Assembly (NCBI GenBank): GCA_000702025.1
Contig: JNKJ01000021.1
Span: 61,420-125,419 of the forward strand
Direction: 5' to 3'
Source of the DNA: Blautia schinkii DSM 10518
Lineage (GTDB): Bacteria; Bacillota; Clostridia; Lachnospirales; Lachnospiraceae
DNA: 64,000 nucleotides
The notes under the pieces are model-generated. The model saw only the letters and a program-made list of their open reading frames with translations. It made no database searches and had not been told where the DNA came from. This document shows, in pieces, positions 8,970 through 18,193 of the stretch; position 1 is the first letter of the stretch; each line of letters starts with the position of its first letter. The position numbers and the translations under genes were made by a program.

Positions 8970-9791
8970 ATGAATAGAAAAATTAGAAGAACAAACCGTA
9001 TACTTGAGGTGATTTTGTGGATTTTCAGTGTTGTGACGATATATCCTATGCTCTTGGTGCTGCTTACCTCTGTAAAAAGTAAGGGAGAGGCATCTTATTT
9101 GAACCTTAACCTGCCAAGCGAGTGGCACTTTGAGAATTATGTTACGGTATTGCAGAAGGACTTTCTGCAGTCTCTGTTTAATAGTGTGTTTATTTCCTTT
9201 ATTTCAGTAGCTCTCATTGTGGCTCTGGCGGCTTTTTTAAGCTTTATAATCGTGCGCCGGGATACAAAGGGCTGCCGCATTGCGTATAAAATCGTGACGT
9301 TGGGAATCATCGCTCCCTTTGCCGCATTGCCGAGTATACAGCTTTTACAGAAGATGGGGATGTATGGCAGCAGAATCAGCCTGTGTCTCATTTATGCAGC
9401 GCTATATATGCCATTTACCACAATGATGTTCAGTGGTTTTATTAAAGGAATTCCCAGAGAATTGGACGAGGCGGCGGTAATGGACGGTGCGGTAGGCGGA
9501 AAGCTTTTTGCGACAGTGATTATTCCTTTACTTAAGCCTGTACTTGCGACTACAGGAGTATTGAATTTTATGTGGGTGTGGAATGAACTACAGATACCCT
9601 TATATCTGCTTAATTCCTCCTCAAAATGGACGCTTCCATTGTCAGTGTACAACTTTTACGGCCAATTCAGCAGAAGCTGGAATCTGGTGTGCGCAGATGT
9701 GGTACTGGTGTCCCTTCCCGTAATCATAGTGTATGCGTTTGCTCAGAAATGGATTATTGCAGGTATGACGGCAGGGGCAGTTAAAGGTTAA
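8970..9791 (+). CDS. Sugar ABC transporter permease (MalG/AraQ-type)
   Basis: 273 residues with about six membrane helices. The N-terminus MNRKIRRTNRILEVILWIFSVVT and the EAA loop in ELDEAAVMDGAVGGKLFATVIIPLLKP are typical of the second permease of family 1 importers. A longer in-frame extension back to 8847 overlaps the previous gene and is not needed; the ATG at 8970 follows the upstream stop by a single base, which indicates translational coupling. It forms the channel together with the preceding permease. Confidence 0.92.
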   Translation: MNRKIRRTNRILEVILWIFSVVTIYPMLLVLLTSVKSKGEASYLNLNLPSEWHFENYVTVLQKDFLQSLFNSVFISFISVALIVALAAFLSFIIVRRDTKGCRIAYKIVTLGIIAPFAALPSIQLLQKMGMYGSRISLCLIYAALYMPFTTMMFSGFIKGIPRELDEAAVMDGAVGGKLFATVIIPLLKPVLATTGVLNFMWVWNELQIPLYLLNSSSKWTLPLSVYNFYGQFSRSWNLVCADVVLVSLPVIIVYAFAQKWIIAGMTAGAVKG

Positions 9792-9828
9792 ACTTTGAAA
9801 TTAAAAGATATCAGGGAGGTATTTGGAA

Positions 9829-11157
9829 ATGGATAAAAAGTATACGGGAACCTGGGAATCAGTGAGACAGCATCAGGTACCGCAGTGGTATGAGGATTGT
9901 AAGTTTGGGATTTTTATTCATTGGGGTATTTATTCTGTGCCAGCTTATGCGCCTCGTACCTGGGAGCTTGGAGAGATTGAAGGAAACGAAGAATGGTTCT
10001 GTAATAACCCCTATGCTGAGTGGTATTATAATTCCATAAATGTGGGCAGGGGACCAAGCTATGAGCATCATGTTGAAAAGTATGGTAAGGACTTTAAATA
10101 TGAGGATTTTATTCCTATGTGGAAGGCCGAAAAATGGGATCCGAAGCGATGGGCGGAAATTTTCCGTAAGGCAGGAGCACGTTATGTAGTACTTACAACT
10201 AAACATCACGACGGCTTCTGTCTTTTTCCCAGCAAGTATACAGATTTCAGCTCTGTAAATATGGGACCTCAAAGAGATATTACAGGGGAGCTCACCGATG
10301 CTGTACAGGATGCGGGACTCCGGATGGGACTTTATTATTCCGGCCTTATTGACTGGCAGTTTGCTAATGATCCGATTTTCCGGGAGGCGGAGAATTTTAC
10401 AAATGCTTGTCCGACCTTTGAGTATGCGGATTATTCCTACAACCAGATGAAGGAGCTGATTGACCGATATCATCCGTCAGTGCTGTGGAATGACATAGGC
10501 TGGCCAAAACAAAGTGAGCACGCCATGCCTTATCTCCTGGCACACTATTACAATACAGTAGAGGAGGGCGTGGTGAACGACCGCTTTAACGGTCTTTACC
10601 AGGATTTTGGTACAAAGGAATATCAGTATGGCAGCGTTACCCGCGATGAGAAGTGGGAGATGTGCCGTGGAATGGGCCTTTCCTTCGGATATAATGAGAA
10701 TGAGGGGGATGATAAGCTCATCAGTGTGCCAAAGCTAATTAATCTACTTGTTAGTACGGTGGCAAATAACGGGAATCTCCTTCTCAATATTGGCCCAAAG
10801 GCCGACGGCACCATACCGCCGGAACAGGTAAAGCGCCTTCTGGCGTTAGGTGAATGGCTGGATATCAATGGTGAAGGGATATATGGAACCAGGTGTACTC
10901 CATATGAGTCCTTAATATTGGACAACGGCATGGAATTTCATTTTACAAGAAAGGACAACGATTTATATATTTTTGTCGACGGGCTTAAAGACGGAGAAAA
11001 TATAGTTTTTCTTCCGTGGGTGAAATGCAGTGTGACACCTCTGTTATCCGGTATTAAGACAGAGCAGGAGTTAACAGATAATGGACTTAAGTTGACTGTT
11101 AAGAATTATAGTAAGGATATGTTTGTATTGGGGTTTAAGGCGGAAAGTGCTTTGTAG
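9829..11157 (+). CDS. Alpha-L-fucosidase, glycoside hydrolase family 29
   Basis: 442 residues. Early motifs are QWYEDCKFGIFIHWGIYSVP and the substrate-pocket KHHDGFCLF; the predicted nucleophile Asp is in HPSVLWNDIGWP, the usual GH29 position. GNLLLNIGPKADGTIPP closes the catalytic domain and a short beta-rich C-terminal part follows. There is no signal peptide, so it should act in the cytoplasm on imported fucosides. A TTG lies two codons earlier, but GGGAGG spacing (nine bases) favours the ATG at 9829. It ends the operon of the binding protein and two permeases, which suggests these import fucosylated oligosaccharides. Retaining mechanism is family knowledge. Confidence 0.92.
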   Translation: MDKKYTGTWESVRQHQVPQWYEDCKFGIFIHWGIYSVPAYAPRTWELGEIEGNEEWFCNNPYAEWYYNSINVGRGPSYEHHVEKYGKDFKYEDFIPMWKAEKWDPKRWAEIFRKAGARYVVLTTKHHDGFCLFPSKYTDFSSVNMGPQRDITGELTDAVQDAGLRMGLYYSGLIDWQFANDPIFREAENFTNACPTFEYADYSYNQMKELIDRYHPSVLWNDIGWPKQSEHAMPYLLAHYYNTVEEGVVNDRFNGLYQDFGTKEYQYGSVTRDEKWEMCRGMGLSFGYNENEGDDKLISVPKLINLLVSTVANNGNLLLNIGPKADGTIPPEQVKRLLALGEWLDINGEGIYGTRCTPYESLILDNGMEFHFTRKDNDLYIFVDGLKDGENIVFLPWVKCSVTPLLSGIKTEQELTDNGLKLTVKNYSKDMFVLGFKAESAL

Positions 11158-11188
11158 GCAATGGACGATAACCTGAAATGGTAATAGT

Positions 11189-11229
11189 GGCGGTGCATCT
11201 TTTAAGTTGGGAAGATGTACCGTCTTTTT
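11189..11229 (+). terminator. Terminator after the fucosidase operon
   Basis: GGCGGTGCATCTT pairs with GAAGATGTACCGTC across a short loop and is followed by CTTTTTG. It ends the 6752-11157 operon. Confidence 0.75.
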
Positions 11230-11233
11230 GTGT

Positions 11234-11316
11234 TATCATAGGAAAGTACGCCAATCTGTTCAGGTGAAAAGGATATCAACTTCCTATGATGTAATCCTCC
11301 GGGGGATGCATGCAAT
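11234..11316. repeat. 83-base interspersed hairpin element, copy A
   Basis: Starts TATCATAGGAAAGT and contains ACTTCCTATGAT about 45 bases in; these ends pair in a 12-base-pair stem with one bulge. The part after the stem is CTCCGGGGG-ATGCA. A second copy lies at 30260-30343 with 15 differences over about 83 positions by hand alignment. Both copies sit just after a terminator. No coding potential is seen. It may be a miniature mobile element or a structured RNA. Confidence 0.65.
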
Positions 11317-11424
11317 ATTTTTACTATAGATGCTGACATTTGGCTGAAAATGTTTTATAGTAATAGGAAAGATATCTGATAAGCAGTAGGGATATAGAAT
11401 ACTGTTATTGAAAAGGAGCTGCCT

Positions 11425-13263
11425 ATGAAAGCGTATCAAATGAAGATAACAATTAAGGATTCTCATCCGCCTATTTGGAGACGTTTTATTGTTCCGGCCG
11501 GGCTTAGCTTTTCACAGCTAAGCGTGGTTTTGAATGAAGTTATGGGATGGAGTGGGTGCCATTTGTTTTCTTTTGAATTTTATAAACGAATGATCCGTAT
11601 AGAAGAGGATGATTTAGATAATGGACTCGGTTCTGAGAGCGGCTTGATACTTGATGCGGCGAGTACGCTGATAGATGAGCATCTCAATGCAGAGGACCAC
11701 TTTACCTATATTTATGATTTCGGTGAGGACTGGAGACATGCGGTCATTGTTGAGAAAGTAATAGAGGATTATGAGCATGATTATCCTGTAGTTCTGAAAT
11801 TTAAGGGAGATACTCCAGGCGAGGGCTGTGGAAGGGAGTTTGATCTGGAGTGCGTAAACGATACATTAGAGATGCTGACTCTCGGAAAAGAAAAAAGTAA
11901 ACCTGTGCGGCAGAGACAGATATACGAAGACTTTTTGACCAAGGGGAAAGGCTTTAAGAGAATCCAATTGAGCAGTAGTGATAAGCGGAAGTCTGTGGAT
12001 GACATTTCCGAAGATGAGATAAATACCAGAATCTCACGTATTGACCATGCCCTTGACGATGTGGCGGCTATTATTGAAAGCCTGGAGAGCCAGGTGGATA
12101 GGGTGGATTCTTTGGCGGATTCTTTGCTGGAACGTATGCCTGCTGAACAAGAGGTGTCAATCAAAGATATATTGAGTGATTATACAAGGCAAAATCTTAT
12201 TGATATTGCGAAGGTGCATGGTGTTGGCGGGTATTCTAAGCTAAAGAAAAAAGAACTGGTGGATTTTGTGATTCAGTCACTTCTGGATAAGGATGTGATG
12301 TGCAGGTATTTTACTTTTCAGGCTGATGACGAGCTGGAGATTTTAAAGCGTTACTCAACCGTTAGTTTTAAGGCCGCCCCGGAAGACGATGTTATTTTGG
12401 CGCATGATTTGTACCAGGGCGGATACTGTACAATTACAGATACGGATATGATCATTGTTCCGAAAGAAGTGATCGAGGCCGCAAAAATAAACTGTGACAG
12501 CGAGTGGTTGAAAGAGCGCAGGAAAGCGTTGGAGCTTTTTTATTATCTCAACGGTACCGCCAGCCTTTATGGGGTATGCCCTATAGATAAGGCTCTGGAA
12601 ATTTATAAAAAGTATACCGGAAATCGGATGGATAAATTTAATGTTTATTCGTTCAGTGAATTTATCCCGGACAGTCGAAAGAATTTTATCTGTGACGGGG
12701 AGAAAATCATACATGTGCTGCTTGAGCCGGATGATTTATGGAAAAAAGTTGAGCAGACACAAAAGGATATGCCTTATTATATGCCTACAAAGACGGAAAT
12801 CGAAACCTTGGGCAAAGACGGATACTTTCCTTTTGATAAATATATGGAGGATTTGTATGAGTTTCTGTGCGGACAATGTGATGAGGCTCCGGGGGATGTG
12901 CATGGGCTATGCGCAGTGATCCAGCTTGGAATTCGTTCCGGCCTGCATGTGGAGGAGGCCATGGTCCTGTTGGACGAATATCTGAATATTGATAGTCTTC
13001 CTGTGCGGAAAAAGGCGGAGAAGCTTATAACGGATGTGTGGTATCATACAAGAATGATGTGCTTCCGCGGTGCTATGCCGGCCAATGGCCCCAAAGCCCG
13101 GACCGGAGTTAAAGTATCCGCCCGGACATCAGGGGCTTCTGGGGAGAGTAATAATATAGTGAATTTCCCGGTGGATGTGAAGAAAAAGATATATCCCAAT
13201 GATCCTTGTCCCTGCGGGTCCGGTAAGAAGTATAAGATGTGCTGCGGGAAAGATAGGAAATAG
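11425..13263 (+). CDS. pRiA4b ORF-3-like protein with SAP/Rho-N-like segment and C-terminal SEC-C zinc motif
   Basis: 612 residues. Residues about 1-150 match the plasmid pRiA4b ORF-3 family (MKAYQMKITIKDSHPPIWRR, SFEFYKR, FTYIYDFGEDWRHAVIVE, GEGCGREF). A coiled-coil-like stretch (about 190-235) is followed by ILSDYTRQNLIDIAKVHGV and KLKKKELVDFV, resembling a SAP/Rho-N DNA-binding helix pair. A region of unknown fold follows, and the protein ends in NDPCPCGSGKKYKMCCG, the SEC-C zinc-binding motif (CxCx8CC). The ORF-3 family is often linked to mobile elements but its function is unknown. AAGGAG lies seven bases before the ATG. It stands alone between two carbohydrate loci. Confidence 0.82.
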   Translation: MKAYQMKITIKDSHPPIWRRFIVPAGLSFSQLSVVLNEVMGWSGCHLFSFEFYKRMIRIEEDDLDNGLGSESGLILDAASTLIDEHLNAEDHFTYIYDFGEDWRHAVIVEKVIEDYEHDYPVVLKFKGDTPGEGCGREFDLECVNDTLEMLTLGKEKSKPVRQRQIYEDFLTKGKGFKRIQLSSSDKRKSVDDISEDEINTRISRIDHALDDVAAIIESLESQVDRVDSLADSLLERMPAEQEVSIKDILSDYTRQNLIDIAKVHGVGGYSKLKKKELVDFVIQSLLDKDVMCRYFTFQADDELEILKRYSTVSFKAAPEDDVILAHDLYQGGYCTITDTDMIIVPKEVIEAAKINCDSEWLKERRKALELFYYLNGTASLYGVCPIDKALEIYKKYTGNRMDKFNVYSFSEFIPDSRKNFICDGEKIIHVLLEPDDLWKKVEQTQKDMPYYMPTKTEIETLGKDGYFPFDKYMEDLYEFLCGQCDEAPGDVHGLCAVIQLGIRSGLHVEEAMVLLDEYLNIDSLPVRKKAEKLITDVWYHTRMMCFRGAMPANGPKARTGVKVSARTSGASGESNNIVNFPVDVKKKIYPNDPCPCGSGKKYKMCCGKDRK

Positions 13264-13280
13264 AATGATTGTATTTAATT

Positions 13281-13308
13281 GGCGGCCTGAAAGGGCCGCC
13301 TGGTTTGT
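13281..13308 (+). terminator. Terminator after the SEC-C gene
   Basis: GGCGGCC, a six-base loop and GGCCGCC form a seven-pair GC stem, followed by a T-rich TGGTTTGTCTTT. It lies between two convergent genes and may serve the plus strand only. Confidence 0.65.
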
Positions 13309-13343
13309 CTTTAGTACATTTGCACAGTATTTGTTTGAGGATT

Positions 13344-14294
13344 TTATAGTAGATAAGGGCACGCTTTCCATGAATCTAAACCAGCTGAAACGGTGCGTAG
13401 CCCGCTAAGTGTTAGCGAATCCTGGCCCGGTACATCTGTGTCAAAGTAGAAACCATAAGTTCCATATACTAGGACTTTGCCGGTCTGCATGACTATCCGT
13501 ATGTTACGCATTACAGTTTCAATAGAGGGGCCTCCTTCTGCGACACAGGCGGCATTCGGAACATGGCGGTTATTGAGAATATCCGCGTCTATATGCAGAT
13601 AGATAGCATCGACTTGTTCCGCAAGATTGTGCACATTTTGCCGCCATATTTTTTCATTTTCGAATTCATCAGATTTTAACCAAGTAATATGTAATTTCTC
13701 TATGATTTGTAGTGCTCCGTCATCTTCAATTTCAGCTTCACGAAAATCGCTTAGTATTACGAACTCGTCATCAAAGGGCTGTAACAAGCCGGCGGCCAGC
13801 CGCCATTCTTCCAAATCAACGCCAAGAATTGCGGCCATATCCATTCCGCCTAATATGCCTGTGTGGGTTACCTCTGGTGTTGACATATCGCTGTGGGCAT
13901 CCAGATAAATGATACCGATTTTTTTCTGTGTTCCTACTGCGCGTTGAATACCTCCGCATACGGCCACTGCGTCTTTGCAGTAACCTCCTGTAATAAGCAG
14001 AGCCTCTCCGGCGGTGAGATGGCGGTAAACAGTATCTGATACTTGTCTTGTTAAAGTGAGATATACTTCTTCATTTGTTTTAGGCTCATATGTAATTTCT
14101 TCGACAGTATACGGTACATGTGCCCTTGCGTATATTCCACATAGTTTATAATCGTCCAATTCTCGATAGTTTTTCCAATGTTGAATATCGGAGTAAATAC
14201 CTTTTTGTATATGTTTAGGGTCGGGGCCCCAGTTTAGATCACCATAGGGAATCTCGATTACGCCTAAATTTTTTAACTTCTTCTGTAAATCCAT
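13344..14294 (-). CDS. Arginase/agmatinase-family ureohydrolase with a variant metal site
   Basis: 316 residues. Binuclear-manganese ureohydrolase fold: DAHSD in IIYLDAHSDMSTPE and DAD in YLHIDADILN supply most metal ligands. The first ligand motif, normally GGDHS, reads GGYCKD here, so His is replaced by Cys. The family hydrolyses a guanidino or formimino group (arginine, agmatine, guanidinobutyrate, formiminoglutamate) to urea or formamide; the substrate cannot be named. Its start overlaps the LacI stop by one base (TAATG), so the two are translationally coupled. The neighbouring operon has a creatinase-fold protein, which could hint at a guanidino substrate, but this is inference. Confidence 0.82.
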   Translation of the reverse strand: MDLQKKLKNLGVIEIPYGDLNWGPDPKHIQKGIYSDIQHWKNYRELDDYKLCGIYARAHVPYTVEEITYEPKTNEEVYLTLTRQVSDTVYRHLTAGEALLITGGYCKDAVAVCGGIQRAVGTQKKIGIIYLDAHSDMSTPEVTHTGILGGMDMAAILGVDLEEWRLAAGLLQPFDDEFVILSDFREAEIEDDGALQIIEKLHITWLKSDEFENEKIWRQNVHNLAEQVDAIYLHIDADILNNRHVPNAACVAEGGPSIETVMRNIRIVMQTGKVLVYGTYGFYFDTDVPGQDSLTLSGLRTVSAGLDSWKACPYLL

Positions 14295-15355
14295 TACGCT
14301 TCTCCTTTCTCTTTGAAATTCAAAAATGATAAATCGCAGCTAACAAATACTTGTGTTGGTATAAAGTTCTCTCCTTTTTTTATATTATCAATTAAAGTGT
14401 CAATTGCTCTTGCTGCCAGCTTTTCAGGGCGCTGAGATACGACGCTCACTATTTTTTGATAGATATCCTGATTGTTTCCGGAAATGGAATCCAAGAAAGA
14501 TATATTGAAATCATCAAATACACCTATTTCAAAATATGGCTTTTCGACATATTTTGTTACTGGAAGCAGATTACAAAAATGCTGTACATCCGTTCCAGTA
14601 TGAATAATAAAGGCGGTAAATTCCATAGATGAATTCATAAGCGAATAAATTGGTTGCTGTTTGTAATCTCGATCGGGATATATTATTTCATTGTAGCCAT
14701 GCAGGCCATACTCGTCCATAGCATCATAATAACCACTTAGACGCTCCATAGATACGTTGGTTAATGTAGCTTTATTTTGAATGATGCTTAAAATATTGCG
14801 GTGTCCTCTTTTTATTAAGCTTTCGGTAAGTTTGTAAAGGCTGTCTTTGTTGCGTGAGGTAACAAATGAATAATTGGGGTCATTAGGGTAACAATCAAGG
14901 AAAAGAAATGGTATTTTCCATTCTGAAATCTTTTCAAGATACTTTTTATTATTTGCATTTGAAAAGGAGTCCATTATTATTCCGGATACTTTTAAGGAAT
15001 GACAGAGCTCCAAATACTTTAATTCCAGTGCGCTGTCCTCTCTGCTGTCAAATACTATTGCGGAATAACCGTTTTCGTAAGCTTTTTTAGTAATCGTGTC
15101 AGATATGGAAGACATAAACTTGCTGTTCAGGTGCGGAAGTATAAGGCCGATTGTTTTATTGAGTTTTGGCAGGGGCGATATATTAATAATTTGTCCTGAC
15201 GGTATGTAATCAAGTTCATTTGCTATGTGGAGTATCTGAGCTCTTTTCTCTTCTGATACACGTACGGGACGGTTATTTAATACTCTTGAAACAAGAGCTT
15301 TTGAAACATGGGCTTTATCGGCAATTACTTCTAACGTAACTTGTTTGTTTTTCAT
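14294..15355 (-). CDS. LacI-family transcriptional regulator
   Basis: About 353 residues. The N-terminal helix-turn-helix and hinge helix read VTLEVIADKAHVSKALVSRVLNNRPVRVSEEKR, followed by a periplasmic-binding-protein-like effector domain (IGLILPHLNSKFMSSISDTI, VSGIIMDSF, FLDCYPNDPNYSFVTS). The frame opens further upstream, but the ATG at 15355 has GAGAGG five to ten bases before it and begins directly before the DNA-binding domain. It faces the ribose-type ABC operon and probably represses it until a sugar or related ligand binds; two 14-base palindromes in the shared promoter region are candidate operators. Confidence 0.9.
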   Translation of the reverse strand: MKNKQVTLEVIADKAHVSKALVSRVLNNRPVRVSEEKRAQILHIANELDYIPSGQIINISPLPKLNKTIGLILPHLNSKFMSSISDTITKKAYENGYSAIVFDSREDSALELKYLELCHSLKVSGIIMDSFSNANNKKYLEKISEWKIPFLFLDCYPNDPNYSFVTSRNKDSLYKLTESLIKRGHRNILSIIQNKATLTNVSMERLSGYYDAMDEYGLHGYNEIIYPDRDYKQQPIYSLMNSSMEFTAFIIHTGTDVQHFCNLLPVTKYVEKPYFEIGVFDDFNISFLDSISGNNQDIYQKIVSVVSQRPEKLAARAIDTLIDNIKKGENFIPTQVFVSCDLSFLNFKEKGEA

Positions 15356-15383
15356 AGCATCCTCTCTTTTTAGATAAATATTT

Positions 15384-15397
15384 ATCAATATATTGAT
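15384..15397. promoter_or_regulatory. 14-base palindrome, candidate LacI operator 1
   Basis: ATCAATATATTGAT is a perfect palindrome 29 bases upstream of the LacI start, in the intergenic region shared with the ABC operon. It lacks the usual central CG of LacI operators, so assignment is tentative. Confidence 0.4.
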
Positions 15398-15431
15398 TTT
15401 ACCAGTAGACACAGATGCAGTCAAGATAAAA

Positions 15432-15445
15432 TCTGTTATAACAGA
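15432..15445. promoter_or_regulatory. 14-base palindrome, candidate LacI operator 2
   Basis: TCTGTTATAACAGA is a perfect palindrome about 75 bases upstream of the LacI start and 210 bases upstream of the ABC ATPase. Two palindromes in one divergent promoter region would fit a looping repressor, but the two sequences are not alike, so at most one may be the real site. Confidence 0.4.
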
Positions 15446-15654
15446 AAAAATAATTTCAAGAACAAAACACTGATGGCTAATTTTATTAGGTATAAGTATA
15501 AATTAACTGTAAATTGTGCAAAATATACAAAATATATCAAAAAATATTGTTGACTATTTCGGGGCATAAACAGAAAAAACTTCTTGTGATAAACTTTGCA
15601 TCATTGATACAATGTTTACAACATAAAACAAACGGGAAGGAGGAAATAAGAAAG

Positions 15655-17145
15655 GTGAGCGATTTTATACTTGAAATGAAGCATATTTATAAGAGTTATG
15701 GCGGAATTCATGCATTGAGCGACGTAGGCTTGGATTTAAAAGCCGGTGAGGTATTATGTCTTTGCGGAGAGAATGGCGCTGGTAAGTCTACATTAATGAA
15801 AATTTTAGCGGGCGTAGAAACACCTACTGAGGGCGAAATATATATTAATGGAAGACCTGTGAGGATTACAAAACCGATTGATGCATTCAATGAAGGTATC
15901 AGTATGGTTCATCAGGAACTGGTGCAAATTGAGGAGATGACAGTAGCAGAAAATATTTACGTGGGACGATTTAAGACAAAAGCAGGTTTTGTGGACAAGA
16001 AAGCTTTACGAGAAAATACTTTAAAGCTTTTTGAAGAGCTGGATATTTTTTTTGAACCGGATTCTCTGGTACGTCAGTACTCAGTTGCTAACCGTCAGTT
16101 GATTGAGATTGCGAAAGCATTGTCTCACAATTGTTCCATTATCATTTTTGATGAACCTACGGCTGCCTTAACCATAGAGGAAACAGAAAAGTTGTACAGA
16201 ATCATTCGTCGGCTCAAGCAAAAAGGAATGGCGGTAATTCTAATATCTCATCGTATGGAAGATATATATGCGGTAGGAGATAGGGTAGAGGTTCTGAAGG
16301 ACGGTGAAAATTCGGGGACACTTAGGGTGTCAGAATCAAAAGTGGATGATATTGTAAAGTTAATGATTGGAAGGACAATGACCCAGCAATTTCCCCATAA
16401 AACGAATCAAGTTGGTGATGTCATTATGGAGGTTAAGAATCTTACTAATTCTAAGATTTCAAATATTTCGTTTGACTTGCGCAGAGGAGAGGTGTTGGGA
16501 GTTGCGGGACTGGTTGGGGCTGGGAGGACAGAGCTTCTACGAGCAATTTTCGGATTAGATGCATGTGAGGGGAATCTTACTTTAAATGGGAAGAGGATTG
16601 TGAATCAATCACCCATGGATGGGCTGAAGAGAGGATTTGCACTGGTGCCAGAAGATAGAAAAGACCAAGGATTAATTCTAAACCAGTCAATTCTGCAAAA
16701 CATAGTCCTGAGTATTTTAAAAAAGATGTCTGCATGGGGGATTATGAAACCTAAAAAGGAAACAGTGGTTTGTGAGGAGTATATTCAGAAGTTGAAAATC
16801 CGTGCCTCCGGAAAGAATATGATAGTACAAATGTTAAGTGGGGGTAATCAGCAAAAGGTTGTGCTTGGAAAATGTCTGGCATCCAAACCGGAAATTTTAC
16901 TTTTGGATGAACCTACAAGAGGTGTGGATGTGGGGGCAAAAGCAGAAATATATAAAATCATTAATGACTTGGCGTGCGAAGGTATTTCTATTATTGTGGT
17001 TTCTTCGGAAATGACAGAACTTCTAGGAATAAGTGACCGAATACTGGTAATGCATGAAGGTTATTTATCCGGAGAATTATCTATGAATGAGGCCAGTGAG
17101 GAAGCGATTATGAGGCTTGCAATTTCGCACGAAGCAGTTGGGTGA
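15655..17145 (+). CDS. Ribose-type sugar ABC transporter, double ATPase subunit (RbsA/MglA-like)
   Basis: About 496 residues with two ATPase halves. The first has Walker A GENGAGKSTLMKIL, a signature region QYSVANRQLIEIAKAL and Walker B IIIFDEPTAAL. The second has a degenerate Walker A (GLVGAGRTELLRAI), the signature LSGGNQQKVVLGKCL and LLLDEPTRGVD, the usual RbsA pattern. The frame is open to 15514, but GTG at 15655 gives the usual family length and is preceded by AAGGAGG eleven bases upstream. It powers uptake with the permease and binding proteins that follow. An upstream TTGTGA and TACAAT (about 15586-15615) could be the operon promoter. Confidence 0.9.
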   Translation: MSDFILEMKHIYKSYGGIHALSDVGLDLKAGEVLCLCGENGAGKSTLMKILAGVETPTEGEIYINGRPVRITKPIDAFNEGISMVHQELVQIEEMTVAENIYVGRFKTKAGFVDKKALRENTLKLFEELDIFFEPDSLVRQYSVANRQLIEIAKALSHNCSIIIFDEPTAALTIEETEKLYRIIRRLKQKGMAVILISHRMEDIYAVGDRVEVLKDGENSGTLRVSESKVDDIVKLMIGRTMTQQFPHKTNQVGDVIMEVKNLTNSKISNISFDLRRGEVLGVAGLVGAGRTELLRAIFGLDACEGNLTLNGKRIVNQSPMDGLKRGFALVPEDRKDQGLILNQSILQNIVLSILKKMSAWGIMKPKKETVVCEEYIQKLKIRASGKNMIVQMLSGGNQQKVVLGKCLASKPEILLLDEPTRGVDVGAKAEIYKIINDLACEGISIIVVSSEMTELLGISDRILVMHEGYLSGELSMNEASEEAIMRLAISHEAVG

Positions 17146-17158
17146 AAGGAAGGTTGAG

Positions 17159-18166
17159 ATGAAATCATTAAAAGAAAACGGAGGGGGCTTTTTTCAAAAA
17201 TTAAAAGGCTCGAAATATTTTGAATTGTCAGGTCTTGTATGTCTGATAATTGTTTATTCGATTATTGTTCAGACTCGCAGTGGGAATTTCCTGACTATGG
17301 GCAATATCAATAATATTTTGAAGGAGATTGTTGTTTATGGGATTTTGGCAACGGCTTTGACGTTTCCACTTATCAATGGCACTTTTGACTTATCTATTGA
17401 ATCTACCTGTGCTTTAGGCGGTACATGCTGTGCGCTTCTTGTGACAGATGGTTTGTTCGGAATTAAAACAAACCTGTTTATGGCGGTTGTTATATCTATA
17501 TTAATCTGCTGCCTGGTTGGTGTTGTGAACGGTCTGCTTGTTTCAAGAACAAAAATTGATCCATTTATAGTTACCTTAGGTACACAGACTGCGGTGAGAG
17601 GAATTGTTTATATTGTATGTAACAACAGTGCAGTTACGTCACTTCCGGATTCGTTTAAGTATTTGAGTTCTGGCAAGGTGGCAGGGGTTTCTGTTTCTAT
17701 ATGGATTTTATTACTTGATTTTGTGCTGATGGCACTGGTATTAGGAAAGACTTCATATGGAAGAAAAATTTATGCTATTGGAGGAAGTTATCTTGCGGCC
17801 TATATCTCAGGCATTAATGTGAAAAGAATTCGTTTTTCAACTTATGTAATCAGTGCAGCGTTATCATGTATTGCGGGAATCCTTTCTACAGCACGTGTAG
17901 GCTCAGCTACCCCAAACGCTGCAAGCGGTTATGCAACAATTGCGATTTCCGCATGTGCCATAGGTGGTGTAGCACTTACCGGCGGAAAAGGTTTGACAAT
18001 AGGCGTTTTCATGGGAGCATTGATGATGGGTATGATAACGAATGGGATGAACCTAATGTTTATCGGAAGTAACTGGCAGTATGTCGTGAGAGGATGCCTT
18101 ATGGTTCTGGCGGTATTTTATGCACAGTGGTTCAGTAAAATTTCTAATAAGGCAACTAATAAATAA
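17159..18166 (+). CDS. Ribose-type sugar ABC transporter permease (RbsC-like)
   Basis: 335 residues, eight or more predicted membrane helices, with the family motifs GNINNILKEIVVYGILATALTF, LVSRTKIDPFIVTLGTQT and CAIGGVALTGGKGLTIG. The ATG at 17159 follows the ATPase stop closely with AAGGAAGG upstream. It pairs with the upstream double ATPase and the binding protein downstream. Confidence 0.92.
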   Translation: MKSLKENGGGFFQKLKGSKYFELSGLVCLIIVYSIIVQTRSGNFLTMGNINNILKEIVVYGILATALTFPLINGTFDLSIESTCALGGTCCALLVTDGLFGIKTNLFMAVVISILICCLVGVVNGLLVSRTKIDPFIVTLGTQTAVRGIVYIVCNNSAVTSLPDSFKYLSSGKVAGVSVSIWILLLDFVLMALVLGKTSYGRKIYAIGGSYLAAYISGINVKRIRFSTYVISAALSCIAGILSTARVGSATPNAASGYATIAISACAIGGVALTGGKGLTIGVFMGALMMGMITNGMNLMFIGSNWQYVVRGCLMVLAVFYAQWFSKISNKATNK

Positions 18167-18193
18167 AAATATAAAAAAGAAAGGGTGTTTGTA

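Noticed and set aside
9859..10473. 204-codon minus-strand frame
   Set aside because: Antisense shadow of the GH29 fucosidase, which has clear catalytic motifs.
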